64,000 nucleotides of DNA from Micrasema longulum (GCA_022494885.1 JAGVSM010003660.1:62001-126000), one strand, 5' to 3'; shown: positions 23,002-35,262, counted from the stretch's first letter. A program made the numbers and translations. The notes: a model not told the origin generated them from the letters alone.

Positions 23002-23037
23002 AAAAATAAGTGCTAATATTAATTAGCACTTATTTTT
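23002..23037. repeat. Perfect hairpin, 16-bp arms
   Basis: AAAAATAAGTGCTAAT, loop ATTA, then the exact complement. It lies just upstream of CCATGCCTTTGTGGGG, a block shared with retroelement 3' ends at 35645 and 57970-58050. Confidence 0.85.
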
Positions 23038-23424
23038 TATATCTATCGTATTCTTTTTTAAAATAAAATGTACCCACACAGAGACCATGCCTTTGTGGGG
23101 TTATTTTTGTATTTATGTAAGTTTTTTCTTTATCACTTATGTATACCTATTGTTAAATGCAAAGAAAAAAATATAAGAAATAAAAACTAAGAGAATAGTA
23201 ACAATTCTTTAAAGTTAATAGAAAAAAAAATATTTACGTTCAAAGCATTTACTTTGTGGTCAAATACTTTAGATAATGTTAGTAAATATTAGTATATGTA
23301 TATAACCGCTTACCGACTTTTTATGCATACCGGTTTTAAGGCGTACCCGTCTCTTCGTCAGGACACTCACTACACCGACATGCTAAAACATAAATACACT
23401 TTAACCTTTAACATATCCGTAGTT

Positions 23425-23595
23425 TCATCATCATTCCCTTTTCGCACCCAACGTTGCATAGGGCACTGCATTGGTAAACGAATCGCAACGTATTTTCATC
23501 ATTTTTGTTACATGAAGGTAAGATGATCAGTCTTACGCTTCAGATACCAGTCACGGGACTAGCATATATTCTAGTGTATAAACACTGTGGTATAC
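23425..23595 (-). repeat. SINE C body
   Basis: The 3' tail (ATG)n appears as CATCATCATT at the left. Then come CATAGGGCACTGCATTGGTA, GTAAGATGATCAGTCTTACG, CTTCAGATACCAGTCACGGG and ATATTCTAGTGTATAAACAC, matching 56741-56930. The tRNA-like head is not recognisable. Confidence 0.7.
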
Positions 23596-24003
23596 ATAGT
23601 ATTTACGAAAAAATACATAACTTGCATGCCGAGTTAAAGGTTTGCATCCCCTTGAACGCCTTATCCCTTTTTAATAACATTTGTTAAAAAAAAATAGAAG
23701 TTTTATTTAAATGTCCAACAATGATATTTTTATAGTTACAAAATTTTGACACTAAGCCATCGATCTATCATAAGTGGTAATGTTGGCTTGTGGGGGCATC
23801 AGAAGCCCCTTGCGACCGATTAAATTATTAAAATACCGATCAACGTGAAGCTTACTGCGGAAAAGCGACGCCTGGCGCCGGCCTGCATTGTCTGTACGGC
23901 TGTGCATTTTCGCGACCGTTTCAATTCCAACTCGATACGTTCATAATACGCGAACTTCCAAACCCATTCCATTCATATCCTAGAATAATAATAATATATA
24001 TAT

Positions 24004-24075
24004 TTTTTTAAATTTTACAATACGCCCAAGGGGCATTTACAAAAATAATATACAGGTAAGTACAAACATAGTCAG
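24004..24075 (-). repeat. LINE 3' end
   Basis: The minus strand reads AAATGCCCCTTGGGCGTATT then A/T-rich tail. It matches the terminal hairpin at 49329-49350 (AAAATGCCCATTGGGCGTAT), which follows a LINE C-terminus. On the plus strand it also contains ATACAGGTAAGTAC, a donor-like sequence that is probably coincidental. Confidence 0.5.
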
Positions 24076-27074
24076 TTATAATTTTAAAAATAAACAACGC
24101 TTTTTTGTATTTATGTAGAAACAATATAAAGCATACTGTTAAGCAAAATAAAAAGTGAAACTTTACGTAGTAAAAAAGAAAAAAATATGGATATAAGAAA
24201 AGTGTGAATTAAAAAGCAAATTGTAAATAACTTGTAAATAATTTAAACAAAAAAAATATATGTATACATATATACGTATAAAAAATTGGTATTAACTAAT
24301 TAATGTTAAAACAAATTTTTAAAAATAGTTTACAGTAAGTATATATAAGATAATAATATAATATATGATACACGAAAATATTTGATACATTAATTTCAGA
24401 AAGAGATAGGATAATAATAATACACATCAAAAACAGAGAAAAACGTGCATGAAAAGAAAGTTTTACTATGACTTGATTAATTAGTTTTAAACAGTGCATT
24501 TATTTTTATTTTATTTTTATTTTATTTTATTTTAATAGCGTTTTAAAATGAATAATAGTCGTATTAAAAATGTCTGTATCACAAGTAAATTTGTTGGCTA
24601 AGGAATGTAAACGCGGAATAGGAGAGTGTCGTGCATAGTTAGTTAGTACCTACGTATGTACGCGTAGTTGCCAACAACTCCGTACTTCTAGTGACTCAAT
24701 TCGGTGTTTTGATATAGGTATAGACTGAATGAAATATCTGGTTTCGATCTGGAAAAAAATATAAGGTGACACGAATATTTTTTGTATTCACTATATCTTT
24801 TCATACTTTTTTGCATGAACTGTATTCAATATATATACCTATGGGTGGGGGAAACAATCCCACAAGTCAAAATACTTTACTTTTCAGGAGACAGTTTTTT
24901 GGAGAACATTGCGGGATCAGATCCAACACTGAAAGAATGTTCTTTTTTTCCATACTTACAGGAATTGGATAATTGCTCATTATCGTTTTAGGCATAAAGT
25001 TAGAAAATGTTCTTCTTTAAGAAAAATTTTTTTTTAGCTGATAACGATTTTTTTTTGTGTAATAAAGTACATTGATAATATTAGCCCCAATAAAATTTTT
25101 TACTTAGGTGTTTTGGAACACGTGTGAACATATTTGCATACTGCAAGATGAGCAAATAAAAAAATGAAAAAGTTGACCTATGTCATGGTTCCCCCTCGCT
25201 CATAGATATATTTGAGTTCATTACGCTCAAAATTGGATCTATAGAATTTTAAATAATACGTTTCATAGTTTTCAACAAAAATTTTTAAACTTAATATTAC
25301 CTGTAATTTTAGATGAAATATGACATGTTTTTCAATTAATTTTATTAAATAAGAATTTTCCCCCGCCTCCACAAAACAAAATACTACGTGACGCAAAGAC
25401 TTATTATAATATATTTATATTACCTCAATATGTTTCAGATTTAGTATCCAGTTGACACTGTCAAAATAATAAAATTGGATAATATTCATAATTAAATTCA
25501 ACTTTTATACGAAAGCTTGTGTGTAATAAAACAAATATTTTGTGGTTTTTAAACAAAGTGTTTTTATTTTAATTATCAAATTTACTAACTTATGTAATTT
25601 ATGAAATATGATAAAAACAATTCAATTTATTTTATTAAATAAATATTGTCAAAGCATTTTTTCATTGCTTACATTTTTATGATAAATCAAGTACAAATCA
25701 TATTTCACATATTTAAGTAAATCACCACTAATATTAATACTTGCGCTATACTCGGATTTATGAAATCTGGCGGCTGACAATCCTTTACTGATTACAGTCC
25801 TTCCCAGAACCTTAGAATTAGTCATAATTAGTTTTTAATCTTAGATTTAGTCAAAGTAATATTCGTTAAAAGCCTGACTTATACGGTTTCTCAAATGACC
25901 GATTCATGAATGTAGTATGACTATAGTCTTCTGCCTTAAAGGACAATAAATCATTTTTATTTCTCAGAACCAGACGACTCTGGTCGTGGTTTCTACTTTA
26001 GTCCGGTCGACTTTATTTTTATTATCCAAGCAAATACTTAAACACATTCGTAGATCCGACGTCTTTTTCTCGTTTGGTGATTTAATCAGTTAGGAGGACA
26101 TGGAAATTTGTGATTTAAAATATCCGCTATTAGATGTGTATCTTTTCCAAACCTCCAGCTGCATAATTTGAAGTCCCCTGGATTTGAAATTCAATTTCTC
26201 GGATCTAAGTCTGGCCCGCGTCCCGTCAGAAGTTTGTTTACGCGAGGAATATTATGCAAGAAAAGGCGACGAGGGCGCGAGCGGGAAAATTTTCTCTTGT
26301 AAAACATTTCCAAGTCATGTAAAGCATTAACCTATAATAATTTATTACAATTTAAACATGTGATTTGAAAGAGAGCATTATCTGCAATGTTTGCGTTTGC
26401 AGTTTGGTGGAAATTTAAATGTTTCACTTTGATGATATTTATTTATTATATTTTAATGAAAATAAAATAGCACAAACAGTTTTCATGTGCATATTATTCA
26501 CAGTGGTTTCATGATGATCACGCTAACATATTGGGAAGAATTTCATAATTAAAGAGCATACAAAAATTAAAAAATTAAATCGATTTTAAAAAGACAAGAT
26601 TTAGCTAAGACTTTCATAAATACGAGTATATGTAACGCGATTGAAAATTTAAAGCAAATTTATTCATGTATTGGCGTGATTACGTTACCCCAGTCAGAGA
26701 CTGTATACCTTCCCCCGCATGGGGATATAAGATCCTTAATTTTATTACGTGACCCATGAAAATATATCTTCCTTCGCTAACGAATTCGTTACTAGACGAT
26801 TCGCGTTTTTTCAGTACCAATGACACCGATCCCGGGAATGATTTGTGTAATCCCCAAGAATACCCGGGCCCTGCTTCATAGGTACATATTGTGACGTTGT
26901 AAAATAAGATCGATATTTATGTACGAAAATGTGTATATTTGCAAGAAAATTAAAGTATCTTCTTCAGTAACCTGTAACAGAATAAAATTAAAATAAAAAA
27001 TTGTAAACGTTTTCAATTTTTCATTTAAAAAACTTCATTTTACTTTGTAGATAAAATTGAAGATAAATGTTAAG
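24076..27074. other. Long gene-free stretch
   Basis: AT-rich with simple runs, including TTTTA-unit repeats at about 24500-24535. 26150-26310 is a moderately GC-rich patch with CpGs. No gene, SINE or LINE coding block is recognised. The short frames here are rich in F, Y, I, N and K and look like chance frames. Confidence 0.3.
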
Positions 27075-27285
27075 TTTTCTTTGTAATACGGGTCTAGGGC
27101 TGCGATTACGGTGGGAAGCTAAGACGTCACATATTCACCATGAGAGTATAGTTGAAGATAAATTCTCTCAGGCAATTGAGAAAATAAACTACCGACCCCA
27201 CACCTTCAAGTTTTGATGTTAGTACATCGGTTTGTACCCCTCAATACGCATATCTACGCATCAAAAGTGACAAAAATCGTTCCGC
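27075..27285 (-). repeat. Repeat G, inverted copy
   Basis: The minus strand gives TATGCGTATTGAGGGGTACA, AACCGATGTACTAACATCAA, GTGGGGTCGGTAGTTTATTT and GCTTCCCACCGTAATCGCAG. The same ordered blocks occur twice at 44796-45123. No coding potential or terminal structure is seen. Class unknown. Confidence 0.7.
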
Positions 27286-28324
27286 CAAGCAATTTTTCCT
27301 TTAATTATTTATTTATTTAAATTTTCATTCGTTTTGAGGTGAGCACTTTTTTTCTTAAAAGCCCATTAAAAATATGAGAGAAAAATAAGTAGATTTTGAA
27401 TTTGAATTGAATTCTGACATAACTGTCAGTTTTGAAAACAAACGCCTAGATTTACAGATAATGTGACTATATTCTGCCCTATTGTTTTTTTTTAATAAAC
27501 AAAAAAATAAAAATTTGAATTTATATTAACATATAAAAGCATCTAGGCGTAAAATGTTGCAACTATAAAAAAATAATTTAGTTATTATATTTTTTCCATC
27601 TGTTTTACTATCTTCCTGAGTGCACGCGTATCGAGACGTTAAAGGTGCCGGCTTTGTAATCGCTCGGTAGGTAAATACAGACGATCGTTAAGCATACCGT
27701 CTTGGTGATTGTCGAAAGTCGTATAAAAATCTTGTTCAAGCGAGCATTTTTTGCTTGAATCGAGATTTATTTGAGTTTATAATCGCTTTGAAATGGTCAC
27801 TTTTTATCACCGAAACCTATTTAAAATATAAATGAGAACTATTTTAAATTTTAATGAAGTAAGGAACGCAGACTAAATTTTCGGGGTCATTCATTGGTTG
27901 GATTAGATCATATGACGCCGAGATGACAAGTCGGTGGAACGTACTGAAGTAGATAGAGATAGTACAGAAGTTAGGTGTATAGTACGTCTCCGCGGCACAG
28001 GTACGATATTCTGATTCGCATTAGACTGCGTTCCTCGCTAAATCACATCCCCAGAAGTACACCGTGGTTACTAAGTTATATTAATACATTTACGCAAAAC
28101 CGTCCATTTTGCATATATATTATAACGAAACAATCATATGCACTGTGCAGACATAAAACTAGATACGAAACAATAAAATAAATAGGAAAGACTAAATAAT
28201 ATAATGAACAACATTATGGGATCCAGGTTGATAAGGTGTAATTAATTTTTGAATATCATTATTTATTTTTTAATTGATTAGTAAAGTTTTTTAAATAACT
28301 ACCAAAATTCGTATTCTAATTTCC
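27286..28324. other. No gene seen
   Basis: Unique sequence. 28040-28080 (AAATCACATCCCCAGAAGTA) belongs to a short dispersed repeat also found inverted at 28797-28834 and again at 18439-18480. Confidence 0.3.
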
Positions 28325-28430
28325 CTTAACAAGTCTGATCATTCTGGGTAGAGGTGCCAGAAACCATAATTAGTCTTTTGGTTTCCGGGGAATAGAATTT
28401 CATTATTTCTTAGTCTGCGTGAAGGAACAT
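28325..28430 (+). repeat. Repeat H (also at 59625-59710)
   Basis: CTGGGTAGAGGTGCCAGAAA, CCATAATTAGTCTTTTGG and AGAATTTCATTATTTCTTAG match CTGGGTAGAAGTGTCTGGAA, CTATAATTAGTCATGTG and AAAATTCCATTATTTCTGAA at 59625-59710. About 90 bases are shared in the same orientation. Class unknown. Confidence 0.6.
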
Positions 28431-28796
28431 TAAAACGTATTTTTCAGAGAATAGTCGGGACATCGAATTAACCAAGTATATTAAAGATGCAGGTTAAATC
28501 TGCATTTAATCGGCGTTTTGAAAGACTCGATACATTAAGAAAAAGTTCCATATCGTTGTCTCTTGTAAACCCTAATTTAAAAGCGAAAACAAACTTTAAC
28601 AAAAAGATTCTCGTTACTTAACTTCACGTTTTCAGTATTTGACTGTTAAAATATGAGAAAAACACTACCAAAGAATACTAAAGCTTGTGCTATTTCTCGC
28701 TCAAAAAAATAATCGTATAGATACGTTAGTGTTCTCCTAAGTAAGAGAAAAATATGCGATTAAACTGTATGTATAACTCAAAACAGGCAAAAAAAA

Positions 28797-28834
28797 TCTG
28801 ACTTACGACAGTGTACTTCTGGGGGTGCGATATT
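28797..28834 (-). repeat. Short dispersed repeat I
   Basis: ATCGCACCCCCAGAAGTACA followed by CTGTCGTAAGT on the minus strand. Related sequences are at 18439-18480 and 28040-28080 on the plus strand. It may be the end of a longer element not otherwise recognised. Confidence 0.45.
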
Positions 28835-30384
28835 TTGTTTTTATTTCCACTAATAGGACTTAACGTTCGGGTTTCCATATCTTCTTTGCCCAGCTTCCCC
28901 TTTTCTAACCTTTGACAGATTAAATTAAATTTACCTGCTTTTTTGCATTACGCAGCGTTCTTTTTGCCTAGAAATGGGATGATCTTAATGGTTGGTCTTA
29001 GATTTTTTTACGTTATTCCGTACGTACAAAAGTAATAAAAATATCGGTGATCAATCTAATCACCCAACAACTAAATTTTAAGAAGTCGGACATATTTCAG
29101 GTTGCCTAAAGTAAGACGTGTACGTAAGTACTTAAAATAAAGTATTGTATAAAGGTTTAATAATTTATAATGAGTTATCACGAATTGTAAAGGAAGCAAA
29201 AAATATTTCAGCCTTGTCGAGTATATCATGTATCGAAAAAGTATAATTAAAAATATTTAATACGTCGGTATTTAAATGACACTTTTTTTGATCCATTAAA
29301 AGACACGTTTTTCTTGAAAGCTCAACCATCTGAATCTATTACAGCTTCCTGTTAGTATTGTAGTATTGAAATTCGTTATTTTTCTGAATTTTTTTTTTGT
29401 TTAATTTCGTCGCAATTCGTTCAATTTATTATGTTTTTATTTTGATGTATCTAATAAGTCGATGTAATAAATTGTTCAAGTATTACAACTAAATATATAA
29501 GCCAAAAAAGAAATTAACAAGCTTAATGTTTAAAAATCTGCTTTGAGACCCTTTCAACTTTAAATATATAATATTTTACTCTTCAATGTTTAAAGTATTC
29601 ACATCTCTCCCTCGAGGATAAAACCCAGTACAGTTCTTTTCTTAAAAGATTTTTACTCTTTTGTGAATTTGACATACCGACCTCTTCGAATGACACGGTT
29701 TTACCTGCCACTGGCACCGTATTATCAAATAAAATAACTGATGAAAAAATAACCGAAGGGGAAACTCAAATCAACTCACATTGTTAGCTGGAACCGTGTT
29801 ATTCCAAGGAGTCAGTTAGTCATTCAATCAGTCCAACCTCTAGTAAGATTTGATTCATTTCGACGAGTTGATCATGTCTATCTAATCCATTTAATCACAT
29901 CCAGCTAAGAATTCACTTACCTTTTTTCCTGAATCCAATGAAGTACTTTTGGGTTACCACTTTTCAGCGCAAATATCCCAAGGATACCAGATTACAAAAA
30001 GCTCATTCAGGCAGCTTTTCGTTCGGCAACGAGCAATTTTTCCTTTTATGCGGGTACCGTCAAGGAGACTAGTCTTCAGATGCCGTGTGTGGTATGTAGT
30101 GGGCAAACTACCTCTAGTCGAAATATCTAACTTCAAATATAAAGAAAAAACATTTCTTCTGGGGTAGCAGCTAAAAGCATCTCATTAATACGGCGAAATG
30201 TTATCTTAAGCTTACACAAACGTAGGCTGTCTAAAGATCGCAACGTAACTTACACAAAACGGGATTGTTACCAGTGTTCTGTGAAATTATGAAAGCGGCT
30301 CGCGGCGCGGCGCAGCGTACCCGCTAGATTGCGAGCCTCGGTACTTGCTGGGAAACTACGTTTGCACCAACTAAAAGAAGAATT
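28835..30384. other. Gene-free stretch with a minus-strand splice-donor-like site
   Basis: No gene is recognised. On the minus strand, bases just above 29920 read AAAAAAG|GTAAGTGA, a very good match to a 5' splice site. A 60-codon frame (29954-30136) of average composition lies upstream of it and ends before the donor. 30290-30350 is GC-rich. This could be an exon of a noncoding transcript, but nothing else supports it. Confidence 0.2.
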
Positions 30385-31420
30385 AAACGTAGTTATGCAG
30401 AAAGCAGCAAGTCCACATTTTGAAAAAAATATATATTGGTGTTATCGGACAGTGAGGTCAATTCTATATTCTGCTTAAAACAGCCAGGCCGCTTTCATGC
30501 AAAAAAACTATAATAATCACCATTTGAAAATAGTTTTAATTACGAAAACGGCATTTATCAATTTGCAGCAAACACCCACAGAAACCTAGTTTTCTTAAAT
30601 AAATTAAAGTGGATAAATACGTAAGTATTATAATATTTAGTCGGCCTCGTGGTGTAATGGTCAGCGCGTTTGGCTACCATGCAAGAGGTCTTCGGTTCGA
30701 TTCCCGGCATGGTTGATGTAAATTATTTATTTTAAAGGGTGGTTTCACACTAGAATATATCATAGTCCCCGGACTGGCACCTGAAGGGTAAGACTGATCA
30801 TCTTACCTTCGCGTGACGTGAGTAAGATACGCTGCTATTGGTACACCAATGCAGTGCCCTTTGCATCATTAGTTGCGATTTTAATATTATAAATTCATTT
30901 ATTCAAAAATACCTGTAATCAAAAAATATTTTAAAACGGAATGTCACTTCATGCATTCAAACCTTGAAAGTGGTATCAGTATAATTATCTTTGTCACAAG
31001 ATCTGGCCGTTTTCTACAAAATGCATGTTTTAGATTGTGTGGTCAGCCAGACTTATAATCAGATAAAAAATCACCAAAATTACTTTATTATTAATTTATT
31101 ATTAATTAAAACGTAAGTAAATTAATTGTGTGATTCTGTACAATTAAGTACCCCAATATAAAAAAAAATATGTTCAATACAGACTGTTTTCTGCAAAATC
31201 GCACATCTTAGGTTATGTGACCACCTAGAATTAAAAATCATTAAAACTGATCAAATGCGTAGTGAAATGTTTTTCGTATAGAGAAAAAAACGAGTGTATG
31301 CATTATTTATTATTTGTCATTCCAACTGTTGTGTAGATTTGTTTATTAACTCGTTTCACAAAAGGGGAATTATCTCAGTTACACTTTTCTATGACTGTAT
31401 GCTTTCTGCATAACTACGTT
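30385..31420. mobile_element. Non-autonomous DNA transposon, family T, copy 2
   Basis: Left end AAACGTAGTTATGCAGAAAG and right end (complement) AACGTAGTTATGCAGAAAGC form inverted termini of about 20 bp. Internal blocks (AAACAGCCAGGCCGCTTT, TGTGTGGTCAGCC, TTCTATGACTG) match copy 1 at 5285-6144. About 240 bases are a SINE C insertion at 30645-30885, so the original element was about 800 bp. There is no transposase. A target duplication is not evident. Confidence 0.7.
30645..30885 (+). repeat. SINE C, full-length, inside element T
   Basis: The tRNA-like head CCTCGTGGTGTAATGGTCAG (A box) and CTTCGGTTCGATTCCCGG (B box) are followed by TTTAAAGGGTGGTTTCACAC, TAAGACTGATCATCTTACCT, CAATGCAGTGCCCTTTGCAT and CATTAG. 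This is the most intact SINE C head in the window. It has promoter-like pol III boxes but cannot fold into a full tRNA. Confidence 0.8.
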
Positions 31421-32096
31421 CCATTGATGTCAACGTATCGTACTTTAAAAACAACACTCTTTGAAATGACTTCAGAGAAATAAGGAATTTTCGCCCGAGA
31501 GCCTACGTAGATTATTCTTCAAAGCACTGAAGATTTTATTTAGTAAATCAACGAGTAGTCCGCAAAATGGCGTCGAGCTTAAAAATAACGTATTTCTATA
31601 CTACGGTATCATATTTCTTTAGCCGCCTCGCGATATTGTGTTTAACACAATGTTTGGCTAAACTTTAGCCTAGCATAAGTCAGGTCAGGTCGGGGAAGGG
31701 CAGGTTCGTTTTCCGATTATAAGGCCGTTTACACGTAGACATTACAGTATTGTTTTGTCTCTCGACTCGACCATTGTCCACGTGTAAACAGGAATTTGGT
31801 CCCACCACCGAGATAGACGGGCAGGCTATCTCCGCGGAACGATGACTACCCCACCATCGCTCGTGGCCAACGTGTCGCTCCCAAAAAAAATCCAGTCTAA
31901 AATGGCTGCAGAAAATAATCCTTTTGATTATTTCGTTCGTCCTTTAACAATTCCAATACATTTCATTATAAAATTAATAATATTTTTCGTGGGTTCGCTC
32001 GTACTGTGAACTGCGGCCGAATTTTCGTTTTTTCCCAGCGATCTGTCCTGCGCGGTCGAGGCTGTCACGGAGCTGGGACGTTTTTTTATTTTATTT

Positions 32097-32302
32097 TTAA
32101 GGAATAACCCGCCAAGCCTCTTCTTTAGAGGCTTGTCAGCAGGTGGGAAATAGGATATGGAGGGAGGTTATAAAAAAAAACCACAACACCCAGACCAATT
32201 GAGAAAAAATCTTTCTTGGATTTTTTTCTGCAACTGGCGGGAATCGAACTCGCGACGCTGGTTTCACAGTCATCTGTCTTACCAACTGCGCCACGGCACC
32301 TG
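32097..32302 (-). repeat. SINE D, full-length copy
   Basis: The minus strand starts GGTGCCGTGGCGCAGTTGGT (A box) and has GCGAGTTCGATTCCCGCC (B box), then a body ending in GCTTGTCAGCAGGTGG-complement sequence and GGCTTGGCGGGTTATTCC. The acceptor stem cannot form, so this is a SINE and not a tRNA gene. A 66-codon frame across it is incidental. Confidence 0.75.
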
Positions 32303-32324
32303 TCATTACAATGTATCACAAACA

Positions 32325-32840
32325 AATAATATAATCACTCGACCCTCAACACAAAGACAACTTAAACAAATACAAACTAATACCACTTTCAGACAAAGGG
32401 ATTTTGAGTATTATTCAATTAAAATCTATAACCTACTTCCACTATCTATTAAAACAATTGTTTAAAAAGGCTATAAAAAATGGATAGTGGAGCTAGGTAG
32501 AAGTAAAATGGATTGTCTCATTCGCCCAAACCAATATTGAATCAACCGCTCCACAAGTGTGTAGCTTATGTTCGGTTTTTGTTATTTTCATTGTGCGTTT
32601 TGTAATATAAATAATAGAGATGTACATATATACCTAGTCTTTAAAACTGTGAATATTTTGTTATTTATCTCTGTTTATTAAGTTAGTCTTCTTTATTTAT
32701 TCTCTAATGTAAAAACATTTAAAAAAGTATATTGTTAAGTGTCCTCGGCACGGGTAACCCCAGTGAGGTCACATTATTTTTATTATTAATTATAGTTTGT
32801 TAGAGAAAAATATAAATAAGTAAATAAATAAAAAAATGAA
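32325..32840 (+). pseudogene. LINE B, C-terminus and 3' UTR
   Basis: The frame ends TQRQLKQIQTNTTFRQRDFE, YYSIKIYNLLPLSIKTIV and a stop, then KKWIVELGRSKMDCLIRP. A roughly 300-base untranslated region follows, with GTGTCCTCGGCACGGGTAAC and CCCAGTGAGGTCACATTATT and a (TAAA)n tail at about 32814-32833. The whole tail recurs inverted at 42205-42705. 5'-truncated, with at least one stop. The clade is Jockey-like by its IYNLLP ending. Confidence 0.75.
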
Positions 32841-33204
32841 AAAATTGTTATCATATCTATTGTGTTGTCCACATGTAAACAGCCCTTAAATTACCGTCCA
32901 AAGGTCGAATTCAGCTGTGTGTTAAATTTAATTTAAATATTTTCCTCCCTGTAATATAGTCATCTTTCCCATATGTTTGTAATCCTACATAATATTTGTG
33001 GTGATATTATACTCGTGTGTCTGTGTCAACTATTAATTCGTCCCAACTCAACACAGGACTTTTGCGCCTTTGGAGATGGGACTTATGTCTCAAAAAATGT
33101 ATATCACAAGAGTACCATAATAACATGCATTGTTAGATCAGTCTTCCTTTTGGCTTTTTCAAATGCAATTTGTTTATTATCTCAAAAAAGATCATTTATT
33201 ATTA

Positions 33205-34025
33205 GTGATGAGTTTGATAAAATTATAAATAAAGTTATCAATAAAACTTCTTGGTTTAGTTTTACTTTTTTATTATTTTAACCAACGAGCGCTTTCGCGT
33301 AAGTAGGCATCTTCAAGACTGGTAAATTGTTTACAAAGTTTACAGCTTTTATACTATTTCTAACATATTTCGGAGATAAGGAGATCAAATAAGTATTTTA
33401 ACAGGGGACAGAAAACATAAATATTTACAACTAGTTTGCTAGAAAGTTCATTTTTGGGAGTTATTGGACCGAAATTGAGACCAAGCATTTATTATTTAAA
33501 ATGTGGGAAAAGAAAACATGGCGAAACACAAAGAATGGGAAGTACACATTTTAGCAGGTTAATTTAGTGCAAAACTTTAATTTTATGACGGGGAAGTTTA
33601 CATACCCATAGATGAATGACGGAATAGGATATTAGGATACATACCTAAAATACTATAGTAATTAATTTGGATATTTAAAATTTTGTTAATTAAATTATTT
33701 TAGTAGTAAATAAATAAATAAAACGGAACGTAGATATATATTAAAGTAATGGTTTAAGTAAAGGAGAGTTCGATAATTCCAATAGCTGATTAATTATTAC
33801 TGCATTAAGTTTAATTCTATTTATTTCTAATGATTCTAATTTATCTAATTTTCTCCCTTAGTTTTCAAAATATAATTATTTGACATTGTTTTCGCTGTCA
33901 AAAGTATAGTAAAGAAAATTTAAGTGGGTTGCAAAATTAGTCCAAAATTAGTCAAAATTTTATCAAAATAATTAACTATGGAGTTTTATCAAGAAATATC
34001 ATCAAAAAACATCAATATTTTATAT
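33205..34025 (-). mobile_element. PLE-like element, longest copy C
   Basis: The minus strand opens with TTTGATGATATTTCTTGATA and closes with the hammerhead-like hairpin at 33281-33323 (CTTGAAGATGCC, loop, GCGAAAGCGC, GTTGGT), then TTATTGATAACTTTATTTAT. Compared with the 300-base copies at 15.7 and 47.3 kb it has about 450 extra internal bases. Those include a short frame (MSNNYILKTKGEN, stop, then ESLEINRIKLNAVIINQL) that may be the last trace of a coding region. No RT or GIY-YIG motif is visible. Confidence 0.5.
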
Positions 34026-35172
34026 TATTATGTTTGTAAGACGTAAATCACAACAAAAAATGGTCCTATAAAGGGTCAAATCAATCTCCGCATTATTGGT
34101 GAGTGTGCAAGGAAAATTTCATTTCCAATTTCCACTGTCCCTGGTCACGGGACGCTGAGAGGACATAGGGAGGAACAGACCTTGCAAATTATGTAGAGAT
34201 GTGACCCATTGGGGTGGGCGGGCTACGATACGGATATGAGGGTCTACAGGCTGCACTATGTCGCAGGCTATTATTCTCGGTCGCGCAATAATTAATTTCC
34301 ATTAGATAGCTATTTCTGTCTGATAAAACGCTTGCTAAGTATCTATATAAAAGTATCTCGATATAATCATAAAGTTGTATATTTCTTCAATTCTTTCATT
34401 TGTTGAGTTAAGAAAAGAAGACGTTTTTAGGGAAAATATTTAAATTTCGTAATACGACATACGAAATTAATTTATTAACTTCTCTATATTGTACTCTCAT
34501 GTAATGTAGATAGTTGACCTTAAGTTGATTACCTATTAAATAACATGAACCTCGTCTATTGCAAGTAGCGCAATATGCGAGAGACATGCGATGCCTTTGA
34601 TTATCAACTCACAACACAACACAACACAAGCTATTTAATCAAATAATATAAACCGAAACCGCCCCCGTGGTCATCTTTTCTATTAATCCATCTTTTTTGG
34701 ATGTCGCACGCGATGTTGCCCATAACCCAATTGTTCGCCTTAGCGCACTGGGCGCATGCGCAGAGCGGCCTGAGGGGCCTACGCATACATGGCCCCGCAC
34801 GCTAATAGACTCCTAGGCTGTTAAGGCTGTAGTCTGGTAAAACGCACGCAAAATGAGCCATTTTAAAACTATTTTTTTTTTATCGCGCAATAATAAAAAA
34901 TAAAAAAACATAAATTAGATAAAAACAATAAAGGTATTTGTATTGTCTCTTGTCACTCTTTTATAATAATTATCTCTTTGTAAATATAAATTTTCTTATG
35001 TTATGCTGTTAACAATGTGTAACATATGTTTTGATCATAGTTTTTACATCTTAATTTAATAAAATTTTAAGTATTTGTTTATATACCAATCCATAAAAGT
35101 TTATCTAATAATTAATGGTTGATTGGTTTAAATATTATATATATATATTTTTCTTTTTTAAATTCAAAACAA
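34026..35172. other. Gene-free stretch with GC-rich patches
   Basis: 34130-34290 and 34690-34830 are GC-rich with CpGs, while the rest is AT-rich. Near 34606-34630 there is a short (CAACA)n run. No coding or repeat identity is seen. Confidence 0.3.
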
Positions 35173-35262
35173 TTTTTTTTTTTTTTTAAATTCCCGCCAA
35201 ACTGCAGAAGCAGTTTTTTTGCAGGGATTTCTCTCTTTAAACATTTTTGTAACATAATATAA
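35173..35262 (-). repeat. Retroelement 3' end with poly(A)
   Basis: On the minus strand GGGATTTAAA-type AT sequence is preceded by CCCTGCAAAAAAACTGCTTC and TGCAGTTTGGCGGGAATTTA, and ends in 15 A (15 T at 35173-35187 on the plus strand). This looks like an insertion of a polyadenylated retrocopy or LINE tail. The source is unknown. Confidence 0.4.

Larger units (their letters stand above)
31721..32887. mobile_element. TIR transposon family F, copy hosting SINE D and a LINE
   Basis: The left end AAGGCCGTTTACACGTAGAC and the complement of the right end (AAGGGCTGTTTACATGTGGA) form imperfect inverted termini. Subterminal CCACGTGTAAAC lies at about 31779-31790. The interior carries SINE D (32097-32302) and a LINE 3' end (32325-32840). 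The remaining transposon sequence (about 450 bases) has no recognisable transposase. The pairing of these two termini is an inference from their similarity. Confidence 0.5.

Noticed and set aside
24050..24066. ATACAGGTAAGTAC as a splice donor or recursive site
   Set aside because: It lies in a LINE 3' end on the opposite strand and lacks a pyrimidine tract upstream.
30645..30715. tRNA gene on the plus strand
   Set aside because: The boxes match, but no acceptor pairing is present and a SINE C body follows, repeated at 23425, 38305, 45641 and 56741.
32225..32302. tRNA gene on the minus strand
   Set aside because: The A and B boxes are good, but the ends do not pair as an acceptor stem and the sequence continues into a SINE D body seen again at 12262-12392.
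34606..34632. Telomere-like or CRISPR-like short array
   Set aside because: Only a few CAACA units are present, with no spacers and no TTAGG pattern.
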